Origin: Streptomyces fuscichromogenes
Lineage (GTDB): Bacteria > Actinomycetota > Actinomycetes > Streptomycetales > Streptomycetaceae
Length of the DNA stretch: 64,000 nucleotides
Direction of reading: 5' to 3'
NCBI RefSeq assembly: GCF_014645815.1
Contig: NZ_BMML01000008.1
Span: 186,001 to 250,000, forward strand
Part shown: positions 6,541-15,974 of the stretch, in pieces
Numbering within the stretch: position 1 is the first letter of the stretch
Layout of the letters: each line of letters starts with the position of its first letter
Notes under the pieces: model-generated
The model's database searches: none
Told to the model about the DNA's origin: nothing
What the model saw: only the letters and a program-made list of their open reading frames with translations
Position numbers and translations under genes: made by a program

Positions 6541-8766
6541 CTAGCCCTTTTCCAGGTACTGCTCTCTCTCCTCGTCCAGGAGGGCGTCCAGGGCCGTTCG
6601 CAGGCCCGGGAGGTCGGTCAGCTCAGGGTCTTCGGCCACCAGGGCCGTCGCCTCCTGCCTCGCCTCCGCGATGATCTCCTCGTCCTCGATGACCGCGAGG
6701 ACACGCAGGCTGGAGCGGGCTCCCGACTGGGCCTGGCCGAGGACGTCGCCCTCTCGCCGCTGTTCCAGGTCGATTCTCGACAGCTCGAAGCCGTCCAGGG
6801 TGGAGGCGACCGCCGTCAGGCGCTGGCGGGCCGGGCTCGCCTCCGGCATCTCCGTGACCAGGAGGCAGAGACCGGCGGCCGAGCCCCGGCCCACGCGGCC
6901 GCGCAGCTGGTGGAGCTGGGAGACGCCGAACCGGTCCGCGTCCATGATGACCATGGCGGTGGCGTTGGGGACGTTCACGCCGACCTCGATGACCGTGGTG
7001 GCCACCAGGACGTCCGTGTCGCCCGCGGCGAAGCGGCGCATCACCGCGTCCTTGTCGTCGGGGTGCATACGGCCGTGCAGGACCTCGACCCGGAGTCCGG
7101 TCAGCGGGCCCTTGGCGAGGTGATCGGCCACGTCCAGGACGGCCAGGGGCGGGCGCTTCTCCGCCTCGTCCTCGGCCGACTTCTTCGCCTTCTTCGGGTC
7201 GGCCGCCTCGTCGATGTCGTCGCCGATGCGGGGGCAGACGACGTAGGCCTGATGGCCCTTGGTCACCTCCTCGCGGACCCGTTCCCAGGCGCGGGCCAGG
7301 AAGTGGGGCTTGTCGGCGGCGGGGACGACGTGGGTGGCGATCGGGGAGCGGCCGGCCGGGAGCTGGTCGAGGACCGAGGTCTCCAGGTCGCCGAAGACGG
7401 TCATCGCGACCGTGCGGGGGATGGGGGTCGCGGTCATGACGAGGAGGTGGGGCGGCTGTCTGCCCTTGCCGCGGAGGGCGTCACGCTGTTCCACACCGAA
7501 GCGGTGCTGTTCGTCCACGACCACCAGGCCGAGGTCGTGGAACTGGACCTTGTCCTCGATCAGCGCGTGGGTGCCGATCACGATCCCCGCCTCGCCGGTG
7601 ACCAGGTCCAGCATCGCCTGGCGGCGGGCCGCCGTGCCCATCGAGCCGGTGAGGAGGACGACCTTGGTGGCGTGGTCCGCGCCGCCGAGCATGCCGCCCT
7701 CGGCCAGCTCGCCCATCATCTCCGTGATCGAGCGGTGGTGTTGCTGGGCGAGCACCTCGGTGGGGGCGAGCATGGCGGCCTGACCGCCCGCGTCGACGGT
7801 CGCGAGCATGGCGCGCAGGGCGACCAGTGTCTTGCCGCTGCCCACCTCGCCCTGGAGCAGGCGGTGCATCGGGTGTTCCGTCGCCAGGTCGTCGAAGATC
7901 TCCTTGGAGACCGTGCGCTGGCCGTCCGTGAGGGTGAACGGGAGTCGGTCGTCGAAGGCCGTGAGGAGGCCGTCGGGGGTCGGCCTGCGGGCCACCGCGG
8001 GGAGCAGGGCGTCCGCGTGCCGGCGGCGGGCCAGGGCGACCTGGAGGACGAAGGCCTCGTCCCACTTCAGGCGGTCGCGGGCCGCGGCGATGTCCGCCTT
8101 GGTGTGCGGGCGGTGGATCTTGAGAAGGGCTTCGGGGAGGGAGACCAGGCCGCGGCCCTCGCGGAGGGCGGGCGGAAGGGGGTCCAGGGCCTCCGGGGCG
8201 CTGGGCAGGACCGTCTGGACCGCCTTGCCGATCTTCCAGGACTCCAGTTTGGCGGTGGCCGGGTAGAGCGGGATCAGGGCTCCTGCCCAGCTCTCCACGG
8301 ATTCGGCCGGGTCGTCACCGCTGAGCAACTCGTACGCCGGGTGTGCCAGTTGGAGACGTCGGTTGAAGACGGAGACCTTGCCGGCGAACATCGCGCGGGT
8401 GCCCGGCAGGAGTTCCTTGTGGGGTTTGTGCACGCCGTTGCCGAAGAAGACCAGTTGGAGCCGGCCGTGGCCGTCGGTGATCGTGACCTCCAGGCGCTGG
8501 CCCTTGCCGCGGGGCGCCTTGGCGGAGGCGAAGGTGTGCAGCCGGGCGTCGGCGACCATGGCGACCACCGTCACGTGCTCGTCCATGGGCAGGTCGGCGA
8601 GGTGGGTGAGCTGGCCGCGCTCCTCGTATCTGCGCGGATAGTGGTGCAGGAGGTTGCCGACGGAGTGCAGGCCGAGATGCTCGGCCATCACCTTTGCGGT
8701 GGCTGGGCCGAGCACCGACTTCAGCGGCTGTTTCAGCGGTTCTTCCAGTGCGGGCACGAGATCCAT
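6541..8766 (-). CDS. recG: ATP-dependent DNA helicase RecG
   Basis: Branch-migration helicase that remodels Holliday junctions and stalled forks. An N-terminal wedge/OB region is followed by helicase motifs: Walker A LLQGEVGSGKT, DEQHRFG (DExH box), MTATPIPRT, and the C-terminal QLRGRVGRGSAAG. The ATG giving MDLVPALEEPL (741 residues) is preferred because it matches family N-termini; a TTG seven codons upstream is the only alternative. No strong ribosome site precedes it. The downstream neighbours on the same strand are rsmD and coaD. Confidence 0.95.
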   Translation of the reverse strand: MDLVPALEEPLKQPLKSVLGPATAKVMAEHLGLHSVGNLLHHYPRRYEERGQLTHLADLPMDEHVTVVAMVADARLHTFASAKAPRGKGQRLEVTITDGHGRLQLVFFGNGVHKPHKELLPGTRAMFAGKVSVFNRRLQLAHPAYELLSGDDPAESVESWAGALIPLYPATAKLESWKIGKAVQTVLPSAPEALDPLPPALREGRGLVSLPEALLKIHRPHTKADIAAARDRLKWDEAFVLQVALARRRHADALLPAVARRPTPDGLLTAFDDRLPFTLTDGQRTVSKEIFDDLATEHPMHRLLQGEVGSGKTLVALRAMLATVDAGGQAAMLAPTEVLAQQHHRSITEMMGELAEGGMLGGADHATKVVLLTGSMGTAARRQAMLDLVTGEAGIVIGTHALIEDKVQFHDLGLVVVDEQHRFGVEQRDALRGKGRQPPHLLVMTATPIPRTVAMTVFGDLETSVLDQLPAGRSPIATHVVPAADKPHFLARAWERVREEVTKGHQAYVVCPRIGDDIDEAADPKKAKKSAEDEAEKRPPLAVLDVADHLAKGPLTGLRVEVLHGRMHPDDKDAVMRRFAAGDTDVLVATTVIEVGVNVPNATAMVIMDADRFGVSQLHQLRGRVGRGSAAGLCLLVTEMPEASPARQRLTAVASTLDGFELSRIDLEQRREGDVLGQAQSGARSSLRVLAVIEDEEIIAEARQEATALVAEDPELTDLPGLRTALDALLDEEREQYLEKG

Positions 8767-8935
8767 TGCACACCACACCACTGACAATGCCGCATATGTC
8801 TCGGGAAACCCCTGGTCAGGCGGCCGTTTTGAGTCATAGGATGGCGCGCTCCGGCCATCCTTCCGCGGTCACCACCCCACCCGGGACCGCCCGACCCCGC
8901 GCCGACCTCGTCTTCCCCCCTCCGGCGCAGCGACG

Positions 8936-10762
8936 ATGGACTCCCAGACCTCACAGTCATCCCAGGCATCACAGCCGCCTCATACGTTCCAGGTCGACCT
9001 GCGTGGTCTGGTGGACCTGCTCTCCCACCACCTGTACTCCAGCCCCAAGGTCTACCTGCGCGAGCTGCTGCAGAACGCGGTGGACGCGATCACCGCGAGA
9101 CGGGCCGAACAGCCCGACGCCCCGGCGCGGGTGCGGCTGTACGCCGACGGCAGTGCCCTCCGGGTGGAGGACAGCGGCGTCGGGCTCACCGAGTCGGACG
9201 TGCACAGCCTGCTCGCGACCATCGGGCGCAGTTCCAAGCGGGGCGACGGGCTCCAGGAGGCCCGCTCCGACTTCCTGGGCCAGTTCGGCATCGGGCTGCT
9301 GGCCTGTTTCGTGGTCGCCGAGCGGATCCGGGTGGTCAGCCGCAGCGCCCGGACGCCGGACGCGCCGCCCGTGGAGTGGACGGCGCGCGACGACGGGTCG
9401 TACACCGTGCGGACGTTGGCGCCCGAGGCGCGGCCGGAGCCGGGTACCACCGTGCACCTGGTGGCGCGGGCGGGTGCGGCGGAGTGGCTGGACGAGCGGC
9501 GGGTGCTCGCGCTGGCGCGGGACTTCGGGTCGCTGCTGCCGTACGACGTACGGGTGGGCGAGGAGGCGGTCACCGACCTGCCGGCGCCCTGGGACCGGCC
9601 GTACCCCTCCCCCGGCACCCGGCGGGTGGCGCTGGCCCGGCACTGTCACGAGCTGTTCGGGTTCACGCCGTTGGACTCGATCGCGCTGGACGTGCCGCTG
9701 GCCGGGATCCGCGGGGTGGCGTACGTGCTGCCGTCGGCGGTGAGTCCGGCGCAGCGGGCCACGCATCGTGTGCACCTCAAGGGCATGCTGCTCACCGAGC
9801 GGGCCGAACAGCTGCTGCCGGACTGGGCGTTCTTCGTGCGCTGTGTCCTGGACACGGACAGTCTGCGGCCGACCGCCTCGCGCGAGTCGCTGTACGAGGA
9901 CGAGACGCTGGCCGCCGTACGGGAGGCGCTGGGCGAAAGGATTCGGTCCTGGCTGACCGGTCTTGCGGCCGGGGATCCGGAACGGCTCTCCGCGTTCCTG
10001 TCCGTGCATCACCTGGGTGTGAAGTCGCTGGCCCGGCACGACAAGGAGATGCTGCGGACGATGCTGCCGTGGCTCCCCTTCGAGACCACCGACGGGCAGC
10101 TGTCCCTGGAGGAGTTCGCGCAGCGGCACCCGGTGGTGCACTTCACGCGGACGGTCGAGGAGTACCGGCAGGTCGCGCCGATCGCCTCCGCGCAGGGCGT
10201 CGGTGTGGTCAACGGCGGTTACACGTACGACAGCGAGCTGGTCGAGGCGCTTCCGTCGGTGCGGCCCGGGACGGTGGTCGCGGAGCTGGACGCGGACACC
10301 GTGACCGCGCATCTGGACGCGGTGGACCCGGCGGAGGAGCTTGCGCTGGCGGGGTTCCTGGGGGTGGCGCGGGCGAAGCTGGACCCACTGCAGTGCGACA
10401 TCGTGCTGCGGGCCTTCCACCCGCTCTCGGTCCCCGCCCTGCACCTCGACGACCGGGCCGCCCGCCATGAGCAGGCCCGCGCGGAGGCCGAGGAGCAGGC
10501 CGACGACCTGTGGGCGGGCATCCTGGGTTCGCTGCGCGGCAGCGCGCCCCGCGCCCGGCTGGTGCTCAACCACCTCAACCCGCTGATCCGGCGGATCAGC
10601 GCGCTCAAGGACCCGGAGCTGATCGGCACCGCCACCGAGTCGCTCTACGGTCAGGCGCTGCTGATGGCCCAGCGTCCGCTGCGGCCGGCCGATTCGGCGC
10701 TGCTCAACCGCTCGTTCATCGGCCTCCTGGAGTGGGCCACTCATGGGGAAGGCGATCGCTGA
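8936..10762 (+). CDS. HSP90/HtpG-type ATPase
   Basis: A 608-residue HSP90-family chaperone ATPase, close to HtpG in length. The GHKL ATP site is complete: ELLQNAVDA (N-box), VEDSGVGL (G1), SSKRGD lid region and GQFGIGLLACFVVA (G2). RPTASRESL corresponds to the middle-domain NVSRE motif. The motifs are diverged from classical HtpG (for example ELLQNAVDA for ELISNASDA), suggesting a specialised branch. The stop overlaps the start of the downstream TPR gene (TGATG), so the two are coupled. No HspR (HAIR) or CIRCE operator is visible upstream; a 7-bp inverted repeat lies at 8838-8861. Client proteins are unknown. Confidence 0.88.
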   Translation: MDSQTSQSSQASQPPHTFQVDLRGLVDLLSHHLYSSPKVYLRELLQNAVDAITARRAEQPDAPARVRLYADGSALRVEDSGVGLTESDVHSLLATIGRSSKRGDGLQEARSDFLGQFGIGLLACFVVAERIRVVSRSARTPDAPPVEWTARDDGSYTVRTLAPEARPEPGTTVHLVARAGAAEWLDERRVLALARDFGSLLPYDVRVGEEAVTDLPAPWDRPYPSPGTRRVALARHCHELFGFTPLDSIALDVPLAGIRGVAYVLPSAVSPAQRATHRVHLKGMLLTERAEQLLPDWAFFVRCVLDTDSLRPTASRESLYEDETLAAVREALGERIRSWLTGLAAGDPERLSAFLSVHHLGVKSLARHDKEMLRTMLPWLPFETTDGQLSLEEFAQRHPVVHFTRTVEEYRQVAPIASAQGVGVVNGGYTYDSELVEALPSVRPGTVVAELDADTVTAHLDAVDPAEELALAGFLGVARAKLDPLQCDIVLRAFHPLSVPALHLDDRAARHEQARAEAEEQADDLWAGILGSLRGSAPRARLVLNHLNPLIRRISALKDPELIGTATESLYGQALLMAQRPLRPADSALLNRSFIGLLEWATHGEGDR

Positions 10763-13677
10763 TGGAGATTGCTGACTTCGACTCGCTGCGCCACGCGCTG
10801 GCGGAGAACTCCGAGGAGCCGGAGGGTCCCGCCCGCAACGCGCGCGCCGAGCAGCTGCTGGTGGCGGCCGAGAAGCTGGACATCCCGCTCGCCGTGATCG
10901 AGGCGCTCGGGCACCAGCTGAAGGTCTACAACTACAGCTCCGAGAAGGACAAGATGTTCGTCCCGTTCGCGCGGCTGCTGCGGATGTGGGACGAGCGGCC
11001 CGAGGACTTCGACGAGTACGAGACGCACTCGCTGCACTGGGTCTTCAAGTGGATGACGGCCGGCATGCTCGACCAGCCGCACGTCCCGCTCGCCTCGATC
11101 GAGAAGTGGCTGGGCGAGATGGAGCACCGCTACCGGCTGGCCGGGCACTCCGAGCGGGCGGTGCGCGGCGCCGAGTTCAGTGTCGCCGGGCACGTCGGCG
11201 ACCTGGCGCGCGCGGAGCGGGCGTACACGGCCTGGCTGGCGGCGGACCGGGACCGGATGGCCGACTGTCACGCGTGCGAGCTGCACGGGCAGGGCGGCTG
11301 GCATCTGAGGAACGACCGGTACGCGGAGGCCCTGGAGGTGTGGGGGCCGGTGCTGGACGGCGAGTACAGCTGCGCCCACGAGCCGCACACGGTCCTGGCG
11401 TCCTCGCTGGTGGCGCTGTTGCGGCTCGGCCGCGTCGACGAGGCGCGGGCGCACCATCTGCGGGGTTTCCGTCTCGTCCGGCCCATGGAGAGCATGCGGG
11501 GCGCCTACGCGGACCACGTCGAGTTCTGTGCGCTGACCGGCAACGAGGCACGCGGTCTCGAACTGCTGGCGGAACGTCCCGCCTACTTCACGGACACCGG
11601 GCAGCCGCGCAGCCGGATGGAGTTCCTCGCGGTGGTGGCGCTGCTGATGGACCGGCTGACCGGGCTGGGGCTGGGCGGGCAGCGGGTGCCGGGACCCGTC
11701 GGGCGGGCGTGGACCGCCGGGGAACTCGCCGGGCACGCGCGCGTGGAGGCCCTGGAGCTGGCCGCGCGGTTCGACGCCCGCAACGGCACCTCCTACGTCG
11801 GCGACCAGTTGCGCGAGCGGATGGCTCAGCGGCCGCTGGCGGACCGGCTGCCGCTGGGTGTGCGGGCGGCCCGGACGGCGCCCGTCGGGCTCCCCGCGCC
11901 GGACGTCGCGGCGCCCGCGCCGGAGCGGCCGGAGCAGTCCGAGCAGCCGTCGCTGCCCGCGCTGCTGGCCGAGGCGCGCCGGCTGTCGGACACGCTCCGG
12001 CCGCACGCGCTGGAGGCCTGGGCGGCGGTCGCGGAGGCCGCCGAGGAGACCGAGGTGGACACGTACGTCCGCGCGGAGATCGCCGACCACACGGCGATGG
12101 GGCGCGGCCCCGAGGGCGTCGGGCTGTTCGAGCGGGCGGCGGAGCTGTACGCGGCGGCGGGCGACGAGGGCGAGGCGATCGCGGCACGCGCGCGTGCCGC
12201 CTACGTCCGCGCGCTGTCGGGGGAGCTGGACGAGGCGCTGGCCGCGATCGACGAGCCGTACGACCGGATCCTGGCCCTCTACGCCGACGACGCGACCGGG
12301 GTGCGGCAGACGGCGTCGGTGCTGATGAGCCGGGCGCGGATCCTGATGCGCCGGGTGCACGAGCGGTCCGCGGGCGCCGAGGACGCCGAGCGGGCCGTAC
12401 GGGAGCTGCTGGCGCTGGTCGGCGGGCGCGGCGGGTCCGACGTGCGGCTGGTGTCGCGGGCCGCCGAGGGGCGGGCGATGCTCGCCGAACTGGCCGAGCA
12501 CGCCGGGGACGGGGAGCGGGCGGGCAAGCTGTTCCGGCAGGCCACGGCGCAGTTCGTCGGCGCGGAACTGCCATGGTTCGCGGTCGAGTACGAGGTGCGG
12601 GTGGCCGCGCTCGCCCATGAGCAGGGCGACCTGGCCGAGGCGGAGCGGGCGCTGCGCGCGGCGCTGGAGCACGGCGGGCCGTACGTGGAGCCGGTCGGGC
12701 GGGCGCAGCTGCATCTCCAGCTCGCCGAGGTGGTCGGCGGCCGGGGGGCGGCCGCGGAGGCCGCCGAGCATGCCTTGGAGGCCGCGCACTGGGCCGACGA
12801 GGCCGGGGAGAGCGGCACGCTGGGCGCGTGGGCCCGGCATCAGCTGGGAGGCTTCCTGCTGCGGCAGGAGCGGTTCGCGGAGGCCGCCGAGGTGCTGGAG
12901 TCGGCGCTGGCCGACCTGCGGGCCGAGACGCACGGCGACGGCGCGGTCGTGCAGACGCAGTGGTGGCTCGGGGACTGTCTGAGCGAGCTGGGCGAGCACC
13001 GTGCGGCGGCCGAACGGCGGTTGCAGGCGGCCGAGATCGCCCGGCACTGGCCCGAGCAGCACGACCACGCCACCCTGGCCCACCTGGCCGCCGAGTCGCT
13101 GGGCAACGCGGGGCTGCCCGCCGAGGCCGACCAGGCGTACACGCGGGCGGGCGAGCTGTGGCGGGCGATGGGCAATGTGCACTTCCTGGTGCGTTCGCTG
13201 CGGGCCCGCGCGTGGCTGGCGCTGCGGACCGGGGCGGGGGCGCAGGGCGCGCGGCAGCTGATGGCGGACGCGGTCCGGGAGTGCGAGTCGGCTCTGGAGA
13301 CCGTCGGGGATCCGGCTGCCGCCGAGCGGCTCGCCGGTGAACTCGGGCACACCCACCGGCAGTTCGGGGACCTGTTGGCCCGTTCGGTGCCGGAGGACGC
13401 CGACGACCCGGCGATCCGGGAGGCGTTCGAGGCGGCGCTCGCGGAGATGGCGGCGGCGGTCTCGGTGTTCGGCGCGCTCGGCGAGGAGGGGCTGCACGGC
13501 CGCACCGGCGCCGAACTGGCCGCGGGCTGGCTGGAGGCGGACCTGAGCCGGCCGGCGGACGCGGCGGCACGCGCGCGTGCGGTGCTGGACGCCTACGAGG
13601 GCGCCGACCCGGCCGACGAGACGGTCCGGGCCAGGCGGGCGGAGGCCAGGCAGCTGCTGGAGCCCACGGAGGAGTGA
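10762..13677 (+). CDS. Large TPR-rich protein coupled to the HSP90-type gene
   Basis: 971 residues, starting at an ATG that shares a base with the HSP90 stop and has GGGGAAGG about nine bases upstream. The N-terminal third (to about residue 330) is helical with no repeat I can name; after a Pro/Ala/Glu-rich linker near 365-400, the rest is dense in Ala-rich antiparallel helix pairs with TPR spacing (for example AAELYAAAGDEGEAIAARAR and AEVLESALADLRAETHGD). No membrane segment or enzymatic motif is visible. TPR proteins are scaffolds, and eukaryotic HSP90 uses TPR co-chaperones, so an adaptor or client-binding role is suggested by analogy only. Confidence 0.8.
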   Translation: MEIADFDSLRHALAENSEEPEGPARNARAEQLLVAAEKLDIPLAVIEALGHQLKVYNYSSEKDKMFVPFARLLRMWDERPEDFDEYETHSLHWVFKWMTAGMLDQPHVPLASIEKWLGEMEHRYRLAGHSERAVRGAEFSVAGHVGDLARAERAYTAWLAADRDRMADCHACELHGQGGWHLRNDRYAEALEVWGPVLDGEYSCAHEPHTVLASSLVALLRLGRVDEARAHHLRGFRLVRPMESMRGAYADHVEFCALTGNEARGLELLAERPAYFTDTGQPRSRMEFLAVVALLMDRLTGLGLGGQRVPGPVGRAWTAGELAGHARVEALELAARFDARNGTSYVGDQLRERMAQRPLADRLPLGVRAARTAPVGLPAPDVAAPAPERPEQSEQPSLPALLAEARRLSDTLRPHALEAWAAVAEAAEETEVDTYVRAEIADHTAMGRGPEGVGLFERAAELYAAAGDEGEAIAARARAAYVRALSGELDEALAAIDEPYDRILALYADDATGVRQTASVLMSRARILMRRVHERSAGAEDAERAVRELLALVGGRGGSDVRLVSRAAEGRAMLAELAEHAGDGERAGKLFRQATAQFVGAELPWFAVEYEVRVAALAHEQGDLAEAERALRAALEHGGPYVEPVGRAQLHLQLAEVVGGRGAAAEAAEHALEAAHWADEAGESGTLGAWARHQLGGFLLRQERFAEAAEVLESALADLRAETHGDGAVVQTQWWLGDCLSELGEHRAAAERRLQAAEIARHWPEQHDHATLAHLAAESLGNAGLPAEADQAYTRAGELWRAMGNVHFLVRSLRARAWLALRTGAGAQGARQLMADAVRECESALETVGDPAAAERLAGELGHTHRQFGDLLARSVPEDADDPAIREAFEAALAEMAAAVSVFGALGEEGLHGRTGAELAAGWLEADLSRPADAAARARAVLDAYEGADPADETVRARRAEARQLLEPTEE

Positions 13678-13696
13678 GGGAGGCCGGGAGCGGGGC

Positions 13697-15373
13697 TCAC
13701 TCGACGCCGATGAGGAGCGGAGCCCCTTGCCGGCCGCCCCGGTAGACCACCGTGTCGACGGCGAGGTACGACTCGCGCACGCGGGCCTCCAGGCGGTCGG
13801 CGACGCCGTCGGGGGCCTCGTCGCCGAGGACGAGGGTGACCATCTCGCCGCCGGCCTGGAGCATGCGGTCCAGGACGGTCTCGGCGGTGGCGGTCACGTC
13901 CGAGCCGATCACCGCCACGTCGCCGTCTATCAGGCCCAGCACGTCGCCTGCCTGGCAGATGCCGGCCATGGTCCAGGACTGCCGCTCGGCGACCACGACC
14001 TCGGCGTAGCGGGTGGCGCCGGCCGCCGAGGTCATCTGCACGACGTCCTCGTCGAAGCGGCGGTCCGGCTGGTGCACCGCGAGCGCGGAGATGCCCTGGA
14101 CCGCCGAGCGGGTCGGGATGAGGGCGACCCGGATGCCCTCGGCGCGGACCTGCTCGGCCGCCGCGGCCGCGGTGTGCCGCAGGTCGGCGTCGTTGGGCAG
14201 CAGCACCACCTCGCGCGCGTGGGCGCGGCGGACGGCGTCCACCAGTTCCCCGCTGGCGGGCGGCTCCCCTGGGCGGGCGAGCACGGTGGTCGCGCCGGCC
14301 TCGGTGTACAGCCCGGCCAGTCCCTCCCCCGGCACCACGGCCACCACGGCCCGCTGCACCCGCTCGCGCGGCGGCCGCTCCCCGCCGGTGTGCACGTCCC
14401 CGGCGCGGAAGTGCGTGATCCGGATCCGGTAGGGCCGCCCGGCCTCGATCCCCGCCTCCACGGCGGCACCGGCGTCGTCGACGTGCACATGGACGTTCCA
14501 CAGGCCGTCGCCGCCGACCACCACCAGGGAGTCGCCGAGCGCGTCGAGCCGGGTCCGCAGCCGGTCCACGGCGGTGTCCCCGGCCTCCAGGAGGTAGATG
14601 ACCTCGAAGGCGGGCCCGCCGGCGAGCTCGGCGCAGTTCTCGGCGCGGGCGTCGGAAACGGCGTCCACGCGCGCGTGCCCGGCCTGGCCCGGCCCGCCGA
14701 CGTACAGGTCGAAAGCCGTCGGGGTCTCCCCGGTGAACACCTCCACCAGTGCCCCGAGCACCGCGACCAGTCCCCGCCCGCCGGCGTCCACCACCCCGGC
14801 CCGCTCCAGCGCGGCCAGTTGTCCCGGGGTCGCCGCGAGCGCCTTGCACGCACCCTCGTAGGCGGCCCGCGCGACCGCCCCGCAGTCGCCCTCGGCCGCG
14901 TCGGCGGCGTCCGCCGCGGCCGCCGCGACCGACAGCACCGTGCCCTCCACGGGGTGGGCGACGGCCTGGCGGGCGGCGTCGGCGGCGTGCCGCAGGGCGA
15001 GCCGCAGCGCGTCGGCGTCGATATGAGTCGCGTCACCCTCGGTGAGGACGTGCGCCATGCCCCGCAGGAGCTGCGCCAGGATCGTGCCGGAGTTGCCGCG
15101 CGCGCCTATGAGGGCGCCGTGCGCCATCGCGCGGACGGCGTCGGCCAGGGTCGGCACCTCCTCACCCAGCTCGTAGCCGGCGAAGACGGCCTCCACGGCC
15201 CCCGCGGCCGACTCCACCGTCATGTAGAGGTTCGTGCCGGTGTCGCCGTCGGCCACCGGGTAGACGTTGATCGCGTCGATCTCCTCGCGCGCCCGGCCGA
15301 GCGCGCCGAGCGACAGTCCGCACCAGGTGCGTACCGCGAGAGCATCGAGGAATGTCTGCGGCACCTGCGCCAC
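13697..15373 (-). CDS. DhaL/DAK-domain protein, fatty-acid-kinase (FakA)-like
   Basis: 558 residues with an N-terminal DhaL ATP-binding domain containing NVYPVADGDTGTNLYMT and HGALIGARGNSGTILAQLLRG, then a FakA-type C-terminal region with GDGLWNVHVHVDD and DGDVAVIGSDV. In FakA/FakB systems this kinase phosphorylates fatty acids bound to FakB; no FakB is in this window, so the substrate is inferred. The GTG start has an excellent AAGGAGG five to six bases upstream. Divergent from rpmB, a pairing recalled from other Streptomyces. Confidence 0.88.
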   Translation of the reverse strand: MAQVPQTFLDALAVRTWCGLSLGALGRAREEIDAINVYPVADGDTGTNLYMTVESAAGAVEAVFAGYELGEEVPTLADAVRAMAHGALIGARGNSGTILAQLLRGMAHVLTEGDATHIDADALRLALRHAADAARQAVAHPVEGTVLSVAAAAADAADAAEGDCGAVARAAYEGACKALAATPGQLAALERAGVVDAGGRGLVAVLGALVEVFTGETPTAFDLYVGGPGQAGHARVDAVSDARAENCAELAGGPAFEVIYLLEAGDTAVDRLRTRLDALGDSLVVVGGDGLWNVHVHVDDAGAAVEAGIEAGRPYRIRITHFRAGDVHTGGERPPRERVQRAVVAVVPGEGLAGLYTEAGATTVLARPGEPPASGELVDAVRRAHAREVVLLPNDADLRHTAAAAAEQVRAEGIRVALIPTRSAVQGISALAVHQPDRRFDEDVVQMTSAAGATRYAEVVVAERQSWTMAGICQAGDVLGLIDGDVAVIGSDVTATAETVLDRMLQAGGEMVTLVLGDEAPDGVADRLEARVRESYLAVDTVVYRGGRQGAPLLIGVE

Positions 15374-15513
15374 CTGCGCCTCCTTGAGCTGGCCGGACGT
15401 GGACGCAGCGTAGACCCCGGAAGGGTGTCCGCCGGAAGAGGGCCGGGGGCGGGCCCCTGAGCTGCCATGCTAGTTTCGTCTAACGGACGCAGCCGTTGTA
15501 TGCTGCTCCGGTT

Positions 15514-15598
15514 GCCCGATCTGATCGGGCCATTCCCCTGGCAACGCCACTCAAGATCCCAGATTCCTAGGATCTGGATCCCGGCAAGCCGGGATCCA
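15514..15598 (+). promoter_or_regulatory. Structured leader of rpmB
   Basis: Upstream of rpmB are two perfect hairpins: arms 15514-15520/15524-15530 and arms 15575-15585/15588-15598 (11 bp around AA, which includes GGATCCCGGC and its complement). A weaker GATC-rich repeat lies between them. The second ends 34 bases before the start codon. This may be an RNA leader or protein-binding region; no ligand is evident. Confidence 0.45.
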
Positions 15599-15632
15599 AC
15601 CGTAAGTGCATCTGAAGTCTTTGGAGTGACCC

Positions 15633-15818
15633 GTGGCTGCCAACTGCGACGTCTGCGGCAAGGGGCCGGGCTTCGGCAACAACATCTCGCACTCGCACCG
15701 CCGTACGTCTCGCCGCTGGAACCCGAACATCCAGCGTGTGCGTACCGTGGTCGGCGGGACGCCGAAGCGCGTGAACGCTTGCACCTCGTGCATCAAGGCC
15801 GGCAAGGTCTCGCGCTGA
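15633..15818 (+). CDS. rpmB: 50S ribosomal protein L28 (zinc-binding form)
   Basis: 61 residues, MAANCDVCGKGPGFGNNISHSHRRTSRRW, with CDVC at residues 5-8 and CTSC at 50-53, so it is the C+ type needing zinc. Streptomyces also encode zinc-free L28 paralogues induced when Zur is inactive; this copy is the zinc-replete one. The GTG start is preceded by GGAG at six bases. Transcribed away from the FakA-like gene and followed by a canonical terminator. Confidence 0.97.
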   Translation: MAANCDVCGKGPGFGNNISHSHRRTSRRWNPNIQRVRTVVGGTPKRVNACTSCIKAGKVSR

Positions 15819-15862
15819 CGCACTGTCGCTGAGCGCGCGGCCACAGCTGGTTCGCTGCACTG

Positions 15863-15894
15863 AGCCGGTCCACCCCTGGGTGGACCGGCTTTTT
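15863..15894 (+). terminator. Intrinsic terminator of rpmB
   Basis: A perfect 13-bp stem (15863-15875 with 15878-15890) and tight loop followed by TTTTT, a textbook Rho-independent terminator 45 bases after the rpmB stop. Confidence 0.92.
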
Positions 15895-15974
15895 GCCTTG
15901 CCCCGAATTCCGGGCCCCTGGACGTGCGCACCGCCGACGGCACCCCGCTGGACCCCGGCGGCCACCGACTGACA

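Noticed and set aside
8788..8935. Possible HspR (HAIR) or CIRCE element upstream of the HSP90 gene
   Set aside because: Only a TTGAGT-like half is visible at 8829-8834 and no inverted partner or GAGTGCTAA element is present.
15374..15632. Zur or riboswitch element upstream of rpmB
   Set aside because: Hairpins were seen but no sequence matching a known riboswitch or a clear Zur box could be identified by eye.
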